Shown: positions 8,174 through 16,447 of the stretch, piece after piece | How positions within the stretch are numbered: position 1 is the first letter of the stretch | How the letters are laid out: every line of letters starts with the position of its first letter | NCBI GenBank assembly: GCA_030147065.1 | Contig: JASLAP010000239.1 | Span: 1-18,599, forward strand | DNA length: 18,599 bases | Origin: Pseudonocardia sp. | GTDB lineage: Bacteria > Actinomycetota > Actinomycetes > Mycobacteriales > Pseudonocardiaceae | Reading direction: 5' to 3' | Made by a program: the position numbers and the translations under genes | The notes under the pieces: generated by a model | Told to the model about the DNA's origin: nothing | What the model saw: the letters and a program-made list of their open reading frames with translations, nothing else | Databases searched by the model: none

Positions 8174-8197
8174 TGCACTGTGCAACACCGCGCACAG
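8174..8197. promoter_or_regulatory. Overlapping inverted repeats just upstream of the PucR-type gene
   Basis: TGCACTGTGCA (8174-8184) is an inverted repeat around one central base. Overlapping it, CTGTGC (8178-8183) and GCACAG (8192-8197) are inverted across an 8-base gap. Both sit immediately upstream of the regulator start (8170), where an autoregulatory operator would be expected. No protein-binding evidence is available. Confidence 0.35.
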
Positions 8198-8244
8198 CGA
8201 CGTCCACCACTCGGGACAAAGCGCCCACCTCTGGCGGGGGGATA

Positions 8245-8286
8245 TTGTGCGCCGCGCCCATGGCGGCCGATGGGCGCGGCGCCCAA
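8245..8286. promoter_or_regulatory. 17-bp inverted repeat overlapping a -10-like box before livG
   Basis: The left arm TTGTGCGCCGCGCCCAT (8245-8261) and right arm ATGGGCGCGGCGCCCAA (8270-8286) match as inverted repeats with one mismatch in 17 and an 8-base loop. A TATTGT box (8243-8248) at its left edge resembles a -10 element for livG transcription; I see no good -35, which would fit an activator-dependent promoter. The element lies 44 bp before livG and 74 bp from the divergent regulator start. It could be an operator, or if transcribed, a leader hairpin in the importer mRNA. Confidence 0.5.
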
Positions 8287-8330
8287 AGTGGGGCCTCACG
8301 CCACGGCCGCCTGGTGCGGTCGGATCAACG

Positions 8331-9133
8331 ATGGAGTTGCGCCACGTGACCGTGTCCCAGACCGAGCAGACCGCGGTGTTCGGGGTGTCCGGCGTCGGCG
8401 TCCGGTTCGGCGGCCTCGTCGCCCTGGACGACGTGTCCTTCACCGTGCACCCCGGCCAGGTACGCGGTGTCATCGGCCCGAACGGTGCGGGCAAGACGAC
8501 GCTGTTCAACGTCTGCTGCGGCTTCGTCCGGCCCGACACCGGCACTGTACTCCGCCACGGGGAGCCGGTGCGCGACCTGCGCCCGCACCGGCTGGCCGGC
8601 ATGCGCATCGCCCGCACCCTGCAGGGGGTGGGGCTGTTCGCCGGGCTGAGCGTGCTGGAGAACGTGATGGTCGGCGCCGAGCGGCACGCCAGGGCCGGGT
8701 TCGCCAGCACCCTGTTCGGCCTGTCCCGCTCCGACCGCGACGAGCGGGCGCTGCGCGAGCGGGCGATGGCCGCGCTGACCGAGCTGCACGTGGAGTCCTA
8801 CGCCGCCCGCTACCCCGGCAGCCTGCCCTACCCGGTGCAGAAGCGGGTGTCGCTGGCCAGGGCGCTGGCCGCGGAGCCGGAGCTGCTGCTGCTCGACGAG
8901 CCGGCCAGCGGGCTGGGCGCCGACGAGATGGCCCAGCTCGGCGAGCTGATCCGGAACCTGACCGACCGGATGTCGATCGTGCTCGTCGAGCACCACATGG
9001 ACCTGGTGATGAGCGTGTGCGACCGGATCACCGTGCTCGACTTCGGCAAGGTCGTCGCCGACGGGACGCCCGACGAGGTGCGCGACGACCCGGCCGTGAT
9101 CGACGCGTACCTCGGCGAGGAGGCGACGCACCA

Positions 9134-9137
<4 letters not shown>
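8331..9137 (+). CDS. livG: Branched-chain-type ABC importer ATPase LivG, with altered signature motif
   Basis: A 268-residue ATP-binding subunit of a hydrophobic amino acid uptake (HAAT) importer, acting at the inner face of the membrane with LivF. Walker A is GPNGAGKT (49-56), Walker B LLLLDEP (185-191) and the switch histidine is His221 in VLVEHHMDLV. The place of the signature motif is LPYPVQKRVSLARAL (165-179): family members normally have glycine at residue 168, here proline, and serine 166 is also proline. The rest is intact and full length. ATG 8331 lacks a Shine-Dalgarno; GTG 8346, preceded by GGAG at nine bases, is an equally good start. The stop overlaps livF (GTGA). First gene of a five-gene operon, divergent from the PucR-type regulator. 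Confidence 0.92.
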
Positions 9138-9892
<755 letters not shown>

Positions 9893-9895
<3 letters not shown>

Positions 9896-9952
9896 GCGGA
9901 GCTTGCGGAGCGCCATGAACACCGAGCGGAGCGGGCGGAGCGACATGAACTC
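9893..9952 (+). repeat. Two exact-length 30-bp tandem units at the livF-livH junction
   Basis: Unit 1 (9893-9922) starts with the livF stop and reads TGAGCGGAGC, then a TGCGGAGCG-containing middle and CATGAACAC. Unit 2 (9923-9952) reads CGAGCGGAGC, then GGCGGAGCG and CATGAACTC. A third partial unit starts TGAGCAGG at 9953 and runs into the livH start. Each full unit ends with GGAGCG(C/A)CATGAAC, that is a Shine-Dalgarno-like GGAG followed four bases later by ATG. From the first ATG (9915) a 22-codon frame runs to 9983, past the livH start at 9968 and in another frame. It might be a leader peptide or simply a repeat artefact. Confidence 0.7.
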
Positions 9953-9967
9953 TGAGCAGGGGACGGG

Positions 9968-10846
9968 ATGCAGCAGTTCCTGAACGTGACACTGACCGGC
10001 CTGGCGCAGGGCGCGATCTACGCCGCCTTCGCGCTGGCCCTGGTGCTGATCTGGCGGTCCACCCGGATCGTCAACTTCGCCCAGGGCGCGATGGCCATGT
10101 TCACCACCTACCTGGCGCTGCAGGTGATCGAGGCCGGGCAGTCCTACTGGCTGGGGCTGGTGGTCGCGCTGGCCGCCGGGCTGGTGCTCGGCGCGGTGGT
10201 GGAGCGGGTGGTGATCCGGCCGGTCGAGGGCGGGCCCGAGCTGAACGCGGTGATCGTGACGCTCGGGTTGTTCGTCGGGATCCAGGCGCTGGCCGCGATC
10301 CTGTTCGGCTCGACGTTCGTGTCCTTCCCGGCGCCGTTCGACCTGCGCGGGTTCACCGTGGGCGGGGTCAACATCGCGTTCACCCCGAACAGCATCTTCG
10401 TGATCAGCGCGGTGGTGCTGGTGATGCTGGCGCTGGTGGCGCTGTTCCGGTTCACCAACCTGGGCCTGCAGATGCGCGCCTCGGCGTTCAACCAGGAGGT
10501 CGCCCGGCTGCTCGGGGTGCGGGTGGGGGCGATGCTGACCCTGGGCTGGGCGCTGGCCGCGGTGGTCGGCTCGCTGTCGGGGATCCTGATCGCCGGCGGC
10601 GGGCTGGTGTTCCCCGCCTACATGGACGCGATCATCGTGTTCGGGTTCGTGGCCGCGGTCCTGGGCGGGCTGGAGTCGCCCGGCGGCGCCGTCGTCGGCG
10701 GGCTGACCATGGGGCTGCTGCTGTCCTACGTCAGCGGCTACCTGGGCAGCGAGCTGGTCGCGCTGGCCGCGCTGGTCATCCTGGTCGCGGTGCTGCTGGT
10801 GCGCCCGCAGGGCCTGTTCTCGCACGCCTCGGTCCGGAGGGTCTGA
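9968..10846 (+). CDS. livH: Branched-chain-type ABC importer permease LivH
   Basis: A 292-residue integral membrane permease of the HAAT family with about eight hydrophobic segments. Family marks: LTGLAQGAIYAAFALALVLIWRSTRIVNFAQGAMAMF at the N-terminus (residues 9-45, with the conserved NFAQG), the cytoplasmic coupling stretch LGLQMRASAFNQEVARLLGV (165-184), and AAVLGGLESPGGAVVGG (229-245). The C-terminus ends in the common LLVRPQGLF. ATG 9968 has AGGGGA about eight bases upstream. Its stop overlaps the livM start (TGATG). The pairing with LivM forms the membrane channel; substrate specificity is not readable. Confidence 0.93.
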   Translation: MQQFLNVTLTGLAQGAIYAAFALALVLIWRSTRIVNFAQGAMAMFTTYLALQVIEAGQSYWLGLVVALAAGLVLGAVVERVVIRPVEGGPELNAVIVTLGLFVGIQALAAILFGSTFVSFPAPFDLRGFTVGGVNIAFTPNSIFVISAVVLVMLALVALFRFTNLGLQMRASAFNQEVARLLGVRVGAMLTLGWALAAVVGSLSGILIAGGGLVFPAYMDAIIVFGFVAAVLGGLESPGGAVVGGLTMGLLLSYVSGYLGSELVALAALVILVAVLLVRPQGLFSHASVRRV

Positions 10847-12003
10847 TGACGCAGCAGACCGACGCCCAGCCGTCGGGCACCCCGCGCGACACCCCGCCGG
10901 CCGCCGGGGCCGCTTCGGCCGCCACACCCGGCCGGTTCGCCGCGCTGCGCCGGTGGCTGCCGAAGTCCACCTTCGGCCGGCACGCGCTCACCGTCCTGGT
11001 GGCGCTGGTCGTGGTGGTGCTGGTGCTGGAGCTGACCAGCCCGTTCCGCAACTCCCAGTTCGCCTACATGTCCTACTACGCCATCGCAGCCGCCGGGCTG
11101 ACCGTGCTGACCGGGCTGAACGGGCAGATCTCGCTGGGGCACGGCGCGCTGATGGCCGTGGGCGCCTACACCACCGGCCTGCTCTACACCGACGACGGTG
11201 TGCTGCCGCTGGTGCTGGTCATGCTGATCGCCGCCGCGCTGACCGCGGTGGTCGGGGCGATCGTGGGCGCCGCCGCGGCCCGGCTGCACGGCCCGTACCT
11301 GGCCGGCGCGACGCTGGCCCTGGCCGTCGCGGTGCCCGGGCTGGCGATCTACTTCGACGAGCTGCTCGGCGGCGAGCAGGGCCTGCGGATCACCTCGCCC
11401 GACGTGCCGGACTGGTTCGCCGACGTCGTCTACTTCATCTCGGCCAACGAGACCACCGGGGTGAAGTACCTGGCCTACCTCGGCTGGATCACCCTGCTGC
11501 TGGTCCTGCTGCTGCTGGCCAACCTCAAGGCGGGCCGGGTCGGGCGGGTCTGGCGGGCGGTGCGCGACGACGAGGTCGCCGCCGAGCTGGCCGGCATCCG
11601 GCTGGGCCGGGCCAGGGTGATCGCCTTCGTGGTCAGCGCCTTCTGCGCCGGGCTGGCCGGTGCGGTGCTCGGCATCGTGGTGCGGCTGGCCGCGCCCAGC
11701 GGGTTCACCATCGTGCTGTCGCTGGGCCTGCTCACCGCGGTGGTGCTGGGCGGGCTGGGCAGCTTCACCGGGGCGCTGCTGGGCAGCGCGCTGCTGGTGT
11801 TCCTGCCGCCCGCGGTCACCAACCTCGGCGCCAGCGCCGGGCTCGACTCCACGCAGGCCGCCCAGCTGGCCCCGCTGGTCTACGGCGTGGTTCTCGTACT
11901 GGTGATGCTGCTCGCGCCCGCGGGCGCGGTCGGCGTCGTCATGAAGATGTGGCATCGGTATCGGGGCAACCGCTCGGGAACCTCGACGAGGAGGACGGCA
12001 TGA
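10846..12003 (+). CDS. livM: Branched-chain-type ABC importer permease LivM
   Basis: A 385-residue integral membrane permease, partner of LivH. A polar, Ala/Pro/Thr-rich cytoplasmic tail (residues 1-40) precedes the first membrane segment at about 47-64. The conserved GLTVLTGLNGQISLGHGALMAVGAY (84-108) identifies the LivM branch, and the coupling loop is VWRAVRDDEVAAELAGIRL (235-253). GGLGSFTGALLGSALLVFLP (302-321) is also typical. The C-terminus is short and basic. ATG 10846 follows GGAGG closely and overlaps the livH stop; the end overlaps livK (ATGA), so translation of the three genes is probably coupled. Confidence 0.93.
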   Translation: MTQQTDAQPSGTPRDTPPAAGAASAATPGRFAALRRWLPKSTFGRHALTVLVALVVVVLVLELTSPFRNSQFAYMSYYAIAAAGLTVLTGLNGQISLGHGALMAVGAYTTGLLYTDDGVLPLVLVMLIAAALTAVVGAIVGAAAARLHGPYLAGATLALAVAVPGLAIYFDELLGGEQGLRITSPDVPDWFADVVYFISANETTGVKYLAYLGWITLLLVLLLLANLKAGRVGRVWRAVRDDEVAAELAGIRLGRARVIAFVVSAFCAGLAGAVLGIVVRLAAPSGFTIVLSLGLLTAVVLGGLGSFTGALLGSALLVFLPPAVTNLGASAGLDSTQAAQLAPLVYGVVLVLVMLLAPAGAVGVVMKMWHRYRGNRSGTSTRRTA

Positions 12004-13340
12004 TTTCTAGAACCGGACGGCTCGCGGCTGCCGCGGTCGCCGCGGCGCTCGCGCTGACCGCGTGCGGCGCGGGTGGCAGACCGGCCGAAGGCGGAGGTGG
12101 CGAGGGCGAGGCGGCCACCGCCTCCGACGTCGGCATCACCGAGACGTCGGTCAAGGTCGGCGGGCACTTCCCGCTGACCGGCGTGGCCGCGCCGGGTTAC
12201 GCCGACATCCCCACCGGCGCCAAGGCCTACTTCGACTTCGTCAACGCAGGCGGCGGGGTCAACGGCCGCCAGATCGAGTACATCTACAAGGACGACGCCT
12301 ACAACCCCACCCAGACCAGCCAGGTCGTCAACGAGCTGGTGCTGCAGGACCAGATCTTCGCCATGCTCGGCGGGCTGGGCACCCCGACCCACTCCGCGGT
12401 GCTGGACTACCTCAACAGCGAGGGCGTGCCCGACCTGTTCGTCTCCTCCGGCTCCCTGCTGTGGGACCAGCCCGAGCAGAACCCCATGACCTTCGGCTGG
12501 CAGCCCGACTACGAGGTCGAGGGCAAGATCCTCGGCCAGTACATCGCGCAGAACTTCCCGCAGGCCAAGGTCGGGCTGTTCCTGCAGGACGACGACTTCG
12601 GCCGGGACGGGGAGAAGGGCGCGCGGCAGTACCTGGAGAACCAGATCGTCGCGGCCGAGCGCTACACCCCGGGCAACACCGACGTGGCGCCGCAGATCGC
12701 CGCGCTGCAGGCGGCCGGGGCCGACCTGGTGATCGGCTTCGCGGTGCCGTCCTACACGGCGCTGTCGCAGCTCAACGCGCTGCGACTGAACTACCAGCCG
12801 CAGTGGGCCTACTCCAACGTGGGCGCGGACCTGACCCTGGTCGGCTCGCTGCTGGCCCGGTTCTCCGAGGGTGCGATCACCGACGCCGGGCTGCTGGAGG
12901 GCGTGATCAGCACGGCCTACCTGCCCAACGCCGCGCAGCCCGACGACCCCTGGGTGCAGCTGTTCCAGCGGGTGTGGGACGAGCACGGCGGCGAGGGCGA
13001 GCTGAACAACTTCCGGATCTACGGGATGTCGCAGGCCTACACGTTCATCTCGGCGCTGCAGGCGGCCGGGCCGAACCCGACCCGCCAGGGGCTGGTCGAG
13101 GCCGTCGAGACGCAGGGCGCGGAGTTCGAGGGCCCGTGGCAGGCGCCGTTCCGGTACTCCGCGGACCGGCACGCCGGCATCGGCGGGGTCTCGGTCACCC
13201 AGATCACCGGCGGGGCCGTGCAGCCGCTGACCCCGGTGCAGGTCACCGACAACGATGACGCGCCGATCACCGAGTACACCGAGCCGGCGTCGGTGCCGCC
13301 GGCCAACGGGATCCCGGAGGTGGAGCCGGCAGCCGGCTGA
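12000..13340 (+). CDS. livK: ABC importer substrate-binding lipoprotein (LivK-like)
   Basis: A 446-residue extracytoplasmic binding protein of the Peripla_BP_6 (LivJ/LivK) family. It has a lipoprotein signal: MISRTGR, a hydrophobic run, and lipobox LTAC with the lipidated Cys22. A Gly/Glu-rich spacer (23-42) follows, then the binding domain starting ITETSVKVGGHFPLTGVAAPGYADIPTGAKAYFDFVN. Other typical segments are GGVNGRQIEYIYKDDAYNPTQT and ADLVIGFAVPSYTALSQL. ATG 12000 has GAGGAGG upstream and overlaps the livM stop by four bases. Last gene of the importer operon, followed by a strong hairpin. The ligand may be a branched-chain amino acid, amide or other small polar or aromatic acid; the sequence does not decide. 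Confidence 0.92.
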   Translation: MISRTGRLAAAAVAAALALTACGAGGRPAEGGGGEGEAATASDVGITETSVKVGGHFPLTGVAAPGYADIPTGAKAYFDFVNAGGGVNGRQIEYIYKDDAYNPTQTSQVVNELVLQDQIFAMLGGLGTPTHSAVLDYLNSEGVPDLFVSSGSLLWDQPEQNPMTFGWQPDYEVEGKILGQYIAQNFPQAKVGLFLQDDDFGRDGEKGARQYLENQIVAAERYTPGNTDVAPQIAALQAAGADLVIGFAVPSYTALSQLNALRLNYQPQWAYSNVGADLTLVGSLLARFSEGAITDAGLLEGVISTAYLPNAAQPDDPWVQLFQRVWDEHGGEGELNNFRIYGMSQAYTFISALQAAGPNPTRQGLVEAVETQGAEFEGPWQAPFRYSADRHAGIGGVSVTQITGGAVQPLTPVQVTDNDDAPITEYTEPASVPPANGIPEVEPAAG

Positions 13341-13355
13341 CACCACCCACGGACG

Positions 13356-13393
13356 GGGGCGGTTCCGCGACATCGGCGTCGCGGGACCGCCCC
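13356..13393. terminator. Bidirectional hairpin terminator between livK and the stress-protein gene
   Basis: The 16-base arms GGGGCGGTTCCGCGAC (13356-13371) and GTCGCGGGACCGCCCC (13378-13393) pair with a single G-T mismatch around a 6-base loop. It starts 15 bp after the livK stop and ends 29 bp before the convergent minus-strand gene ends. There is no strong U-run on either side, as is common in actinobacterial terminators. Confidence 0.8.
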
Positions 13394-13422
13394 TTCGCCG
13401 TGCTCGGGCCGCCGGGACCCGG

Positions 13423-14352
13423 TCAGGGCCGCTCGGCCTGCTCCGCCTCCTGCGCCAGCGCCATCGCCGCGCCGCGCGGCACCACGACCACCGGCACCGG
13501 CGAGTGCCGGACGATCTTCGACGAGCGCGATCCGATGAACACCCTGGCCAGCGGCCCGGCCGGGCTGGAGCCCACCGCGAGCAGGCTGCAGCCGGGCCAC
13601 TCGACGTCCTCCAGCGCCTCCTCCCACCCGACGCCGAAGCCGATCACCGGCTCGGCCACGGCCGGCGGCGAGGCCAGCGCGGTGACCTCGTCGAGCACCG
13701 CCTGCTGGGCGCGGCGCACGTTCCCGGCCCACTCGTCGAGGACCGCGTCCTCGGCCCGGGAGCCGACGCCGGCGGTCAGCGGGGTGCGCGGCCGGACGGC
13801 GAACGAGGCGACCCGCAGCTCGGCCCCGATCCGGGCGGCCACGCCGGCGGTGGCCAGCACCACGTCCTCGTCGCCCTCCGCGGCCCCGAACGCCGCGGTC
13901 ACCTGCCGCAGCCGGGAGTCGGGGCGGCAGCGGAAGCCGCGGGTGGCCAGCGCGACGGGGACCGGGGAGGTGTGCAGGAGCCGGTCGGCCACGCTGCCGA
14001 AGGCGACCCGGCCGAGCATCCCGGAGACCGACGAGCCGAGCGCGATCAGGCTGGCACCGCGCTGCTCGGCCACCTCCAGCAGCCCGGCCGCGGTCGATCG
14101 GGCGCGGACCAGGAGGTACTCGGCCCGCACCCCGGGCGGGCCGAACGCGCGGGCCCGGTCCAGCGCCTGCTCGGCCTCGCGGTCGAGGTAGTCCTGGTAC
14201 TCGGCGTCGACCCGGCCCATCCCGGGCGGCCACGGCGGCGGGACCACCGTGCAGACCACCAGGTCCTCCTGCACCGAGCGGGCGATCAGCCCGCCGAGGT
14301 GCATCGCGGCCGCCGCGCGCTCGTCGCGCGGCAGCCCCACCACCAGGGTCAC
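13423..14352 (-). CDS. Tandem-domain universal stress protein
   Basis: A 309-residue cytosolic protein with two UspA folds. Domain 1 (about 1-137) ends ALGSSVSGMLGRVAFGSVADRLLHTSPVPVALATRG. Domain 2 (about 148-293) ends AVGSSPAGPLARVFIGSRSSKIVRHSPVPVVVVPRG. The ATP-binding pattern G-2x-G-9x-G(S/T) is kept except that the second glycine is valine (109) or proline (264), and domain 1 starts VVGLPRDE instead of the usual VDGS; nucleotide binding is therefore uncertain. The start is GTG 14352, overlapping the permease stop as GTGA, so the two are translated together. The open frame extends upstream but that part is antisense-frame shadow of the permease. It may modulate the coupled permease, which is inference. 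Confidence 0.88.
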   Translation of the reverse strand: MTLVVGLPRDERAAAAMHLGGLIARSVQEDLVVCTVVPPPWPPGMGRVDAEYQDYLDREAEQALDRARAFGPPGVRAEYLLVRARSTAAGLLEVAEQRGASLIALGSSVSGMLGRVAFGSVADRLLHTSPVPVALATRGFRCRPDSRLRQVTAAFGAAEGDEDVVLATAGVAARIGAELRVASFAVRPRTPLTAGVGSRAEDAVLDEWAGNVRRAQQAVLDEVTALASPPAVAEPVIGFGVGWEEALEDVEWPGCSLLAVGSSPAGPLARVFIGSRSSKIVRHSPVPVVVVPRGAAMALAQEAEQAERP

Positions 14353-15785
14353 GGCCGGTCCCCGATCCGGGGGTCGGGCTGGTCGAGCCGGGAATGGCGG
14401 ATGCCGTAGGTGTAGTACCAGACCAGCACGACCGCCACCCAGATCAGGAACACCAGGATGGTGATCGGCCGTAGCCCGATGATGATCCACAGGCAGCCCA
14501 GCACGGACAGCACCGGCACCACCGGGTAGCCGGGGACCTTGAACCCGCGCGGCAGGTCCGGCTCGGTGCGCCGCAGGATGATCACCCCGACCGACACCAC
14601 CAGGAACGCCACCAGGGTGCCGATGCTGGTCATCTCGGCCAGGAAGTTGATCGGCAGCAGCCCGGCCAGCAGGGCCACCACCAGTGCCACCGCCGCGGTG
14701 TTGTTGACCGGCGTGCGGGTGCGGGCGTTCACCGTGCGGAAGAACCGGGGCAGCATCCCGTCCCGGCCGATGGCGAACAGGATGCGGGTCTGGCCGTAGA
14801 TCGTCACCAGGGTCACGCTGAAGATCGAGATGATGGCGCCCGCGGCGATCAGGGTGCCCGGCCAGCTGGCCCCGACCACCCGTTCCAGGATGGCCGACAG
14901 GCCCGCCTCCTGCCCCTCGAAGTCGGCCGCGGGCTGGGCCGCGACCGCCACGACCGCCACCGCCACGTAGACCGTGGTCACCGTGACCAGCGCGATCAGG
15001 ATGGCCAGCGGCATGGTCCGGCGCGGGTTCTTCACCTCCTCGCCGGCGGTGGACACCGCGTCCAGCCCGATGTAGGCGAAGAAGATGATGCCGGCCGCGC
15101 CGGTGATCCCGGTGACCCCGAACGGGGCGAAGTCGGCGAAGTTGTCGGAGTTCCAGCCGGTCGCCCCGATCACCACGAACAGCACCAGCACCGAGATCTT
15201 GATGACCACCATGACCGCGTTCACGGTGGCCGACTCGCTGGCCCCGCGGATCAGCAGCAGCGCGCACAGCACCACCAGCACGACCGCCGGCAGGTTGACG
15301 ACGCCGCCGCCCTCCGGCGACTGGGACAGCGCCTCCGGGATCTGGAACCCGAACAGGTTGCCCAGCAACTGGTTGAGGTACTGGCTCCAGCCGACCGCGA
15401 CCGCCGCCGAGGAGACGCCGTACTCCAGCAGCAGGCAGGCGGCCACGCCCATGGCCGCCACCTCGCCGAGGGTGACGTAGGCGTAGGAGTAGGACGACCC
15501 GGAGACCGGGACCGCGCTGGCCAGCTCGGCGTAGCAGACCGCGGTCAGCCCGGCGACCACCCCGGCGATCACGAACGACCAGACCACCGCGGGTCCGGCC
15601 ACCGGAACGGCCTCGCTGAGCACGAAGAAGATGCCGGTGCCGATGGTCGCCCCGACACCGATCATGGACAGCTGGAACAGCCCGATCGAGCGGGCCAGCT
15701 GGCCCCCTCCGGAGTCGACCCCGGTGTCGGTGGCCATCGTCGCGACCGGCTTGCGCCGCAACGACCGCTGCAGGATGGTCGCCAC
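14349..15785 (-). CDS. APC-family amino acid permease
   Basis: A 478-residue membrane transporter of the amino acid/polyamine/organocation superfamily with about 12 hydrophobic segments. The substrate-binding unwound helix 1 is visible as GVGATIGTGIFFVLSEA (residues 43-59). Helix 2-3 has CYAELASAVPVSGSSYSYAYVTLGE, and helix 6 has IIFFAYIGLDAVSTAGEEVKNPRR, together resembling the cationic amino acid transporter branch. LPRGFKVPGYPVVP before the last segments is typical too. GTG 15785 is preceded by AAGGAGG four bases upstream on the minus strand, deciding this start; an upstream in-frame extension to 15878 has no family similarity. Followed by a coupled stress-protein gene. Substrate (basic or broad amino acids) is inferred only. 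Confidence 0.9.
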   Translation of the reverse strand: MATILQRSLRRKPVATMATDTGVDSGGGQLARSIGLFQLSMIGVGATIGTGIFFVLSEAVPVAGPAVVWSFVIAGVVAGLTAVCYAELASAVPVSGSSYSYAYVTLGEVAAMGVAACLLLEYGVSSAAVAVGWSQYLNQLLGNLFGFQIPEALSQSPEGGGVVNLPAVVLVVLCALLLIRGASESATVNAVMVVIKISVLVLFVVIGATGWNSDNFADFAPFGVTGITGAAGIIFFAYIGLDAVSTAGEEVKNPRRTMPLAILIALVTVTTVYVAVAVVAVAAQPAADFEGQEAGLSAILERVVGASWPGTLIAAGAIISIFSVTLVTIYGQTRILFAIGRDGMLPRFFRTVNARTRTPVNNTAAVALVVALLAGLLPINFLAEMTSIGTLVAFLVVSVGVIILRRTEPDLPRGFKVPGYPVVPVLSVLGCLWIIIGLRPITILVFLIWVAVVLVWYYTYGIRHSRLDQPDPRIGDRP

Positions 15786-15903
15786 GGGGCCTCCTTCGGC
15801 TGGGTCGGGAAGAGCGTCCCCGCTGTGATCGCGGAGCGCAACCACGACCACCCGTGCGCTACTCTCGACCTCCTGCAACGGTGTAATCCTCGAGGAGGCG
15901 TCC
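15786..15903. promoter_or_regulatory. Divergent spacer between permease and globin genes
   Basis: This 118-bp spacer should hold both promoters. At its ends are strong ribosome binding sites: CCTCCTT (15790-15796, minus strand AAGGAGG) for the permease and GAGGAGG ending five bases before the globin GTG. A GTAATC-like stretch before the globin Shine-Dalgarno could be part of a -10 box, but no convincing -35 is seen. No clear operator is visible. Confidence 0.35.
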
Positions 15904-16368
15904 GTGCCCGGTCCCGTCCCGACCCTCTACGACTGGTGCGGCGGCAGCGCCGCGCTGCACCGGCTGACCGAGGTCTTCTACGACCGGGTGCTGGCCGACC
16001 CGGTGCTCGAACCGGTGTTCCGGCACATGGGCCCGCACCACCGCGACCACGTCGCCCGCTGGCTCGGCGAGGTCTTCGGCGGCCCCGCGGAGTACACCGA
16101 CCAGCTCGGCGGCTACCCGGCCATGCTGCGCCACCACCTGGGCCTGCAGATCACCGAGCGGCAGCGCCGCCGGTGGGCGGGCCTGATCGCGCTGTCCGCC
16201 GACGACGCCGGCCTGCCCGACGACCCGGAGTTCCGCTCCGCCTTCGTCGCCTACGTCGAGTGGGGCACCCGGATCGCGGTGGCCAACTCCGCCGAGGGCG
16301 TCACGCCGCCGGCGAACTACCCGACCCCGCGCTGGGGCTGGGGCGAGGCGCCGCCCTACCAGCCCTGA
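15904..16368 (+). CDS. Group II truncated haemoglobin
   Basis: A 154-residue 2-over-2 haem globin. Group II features: TLYDWCGGSAALHRLTEVFYDRVLADPVLEPVF at the N-terminus with tyrosine B10 at residue 26, HHRDHVARWLGEVFGGPAEYTDQLGG (45-70), the proximal F8 histidine at 78 in MLRHHLGLQI, and the group II G8 tryptophan at 91 in RRRWAGL. A tail of about 20 residues rich in Pro/Trp/Gly follows the last helix, typical of actinobacterial members. GTG 15904 is preceded by AGGAGG at five bases. Known roles in the family include oxygen, NO or peroxide chemistry. It stands alone, divergent from the permease and convergent with idi, so no partner is suggested. Confidence 0.92.
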   Translation: MPGPVPTLYDWCGGSAALHRLTEVFYDRVLADPVLEPVFRHMGPHHRDHVARWLGEVFGGPAEYTDQLGGYPAMLRHHLGLQITERQRRRWAGLIALSADDAGLPDDPEFRSAFVAYVEWGTRIAVANSAEGVTPPANYPTPRWGWGEAPPYQP

Positions 16369-16447
16369 CCGGCCCCGCCGACCCCCGCACCGAGCCCACG
16401 CCCTATCGGCAGCTCCGAGATCCGGCTGAGCCCCGGTGGAGCGTGCG

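Noticed and set aside
5895..8261. 788-residue minus-strand frame across the aldo/keto reductase and regulator
   Set aside because: Spans two recognised genes in the wrong frame or strand and shows no domain; composition is Arg/Ala/Gly shadow.
8171..8710. N-terminal extension of the PucR-type regulator to 8710
   Set aside because: Would overlap livG antisense, with no family similarity; domain homology is satisfied by starting at 8170.
15786..15878. Upstream extension of the APC permease to 15878
   Set aside because: The added residues have no transporter similarity, and a strong AAGGAGG precedes GTG 15785.
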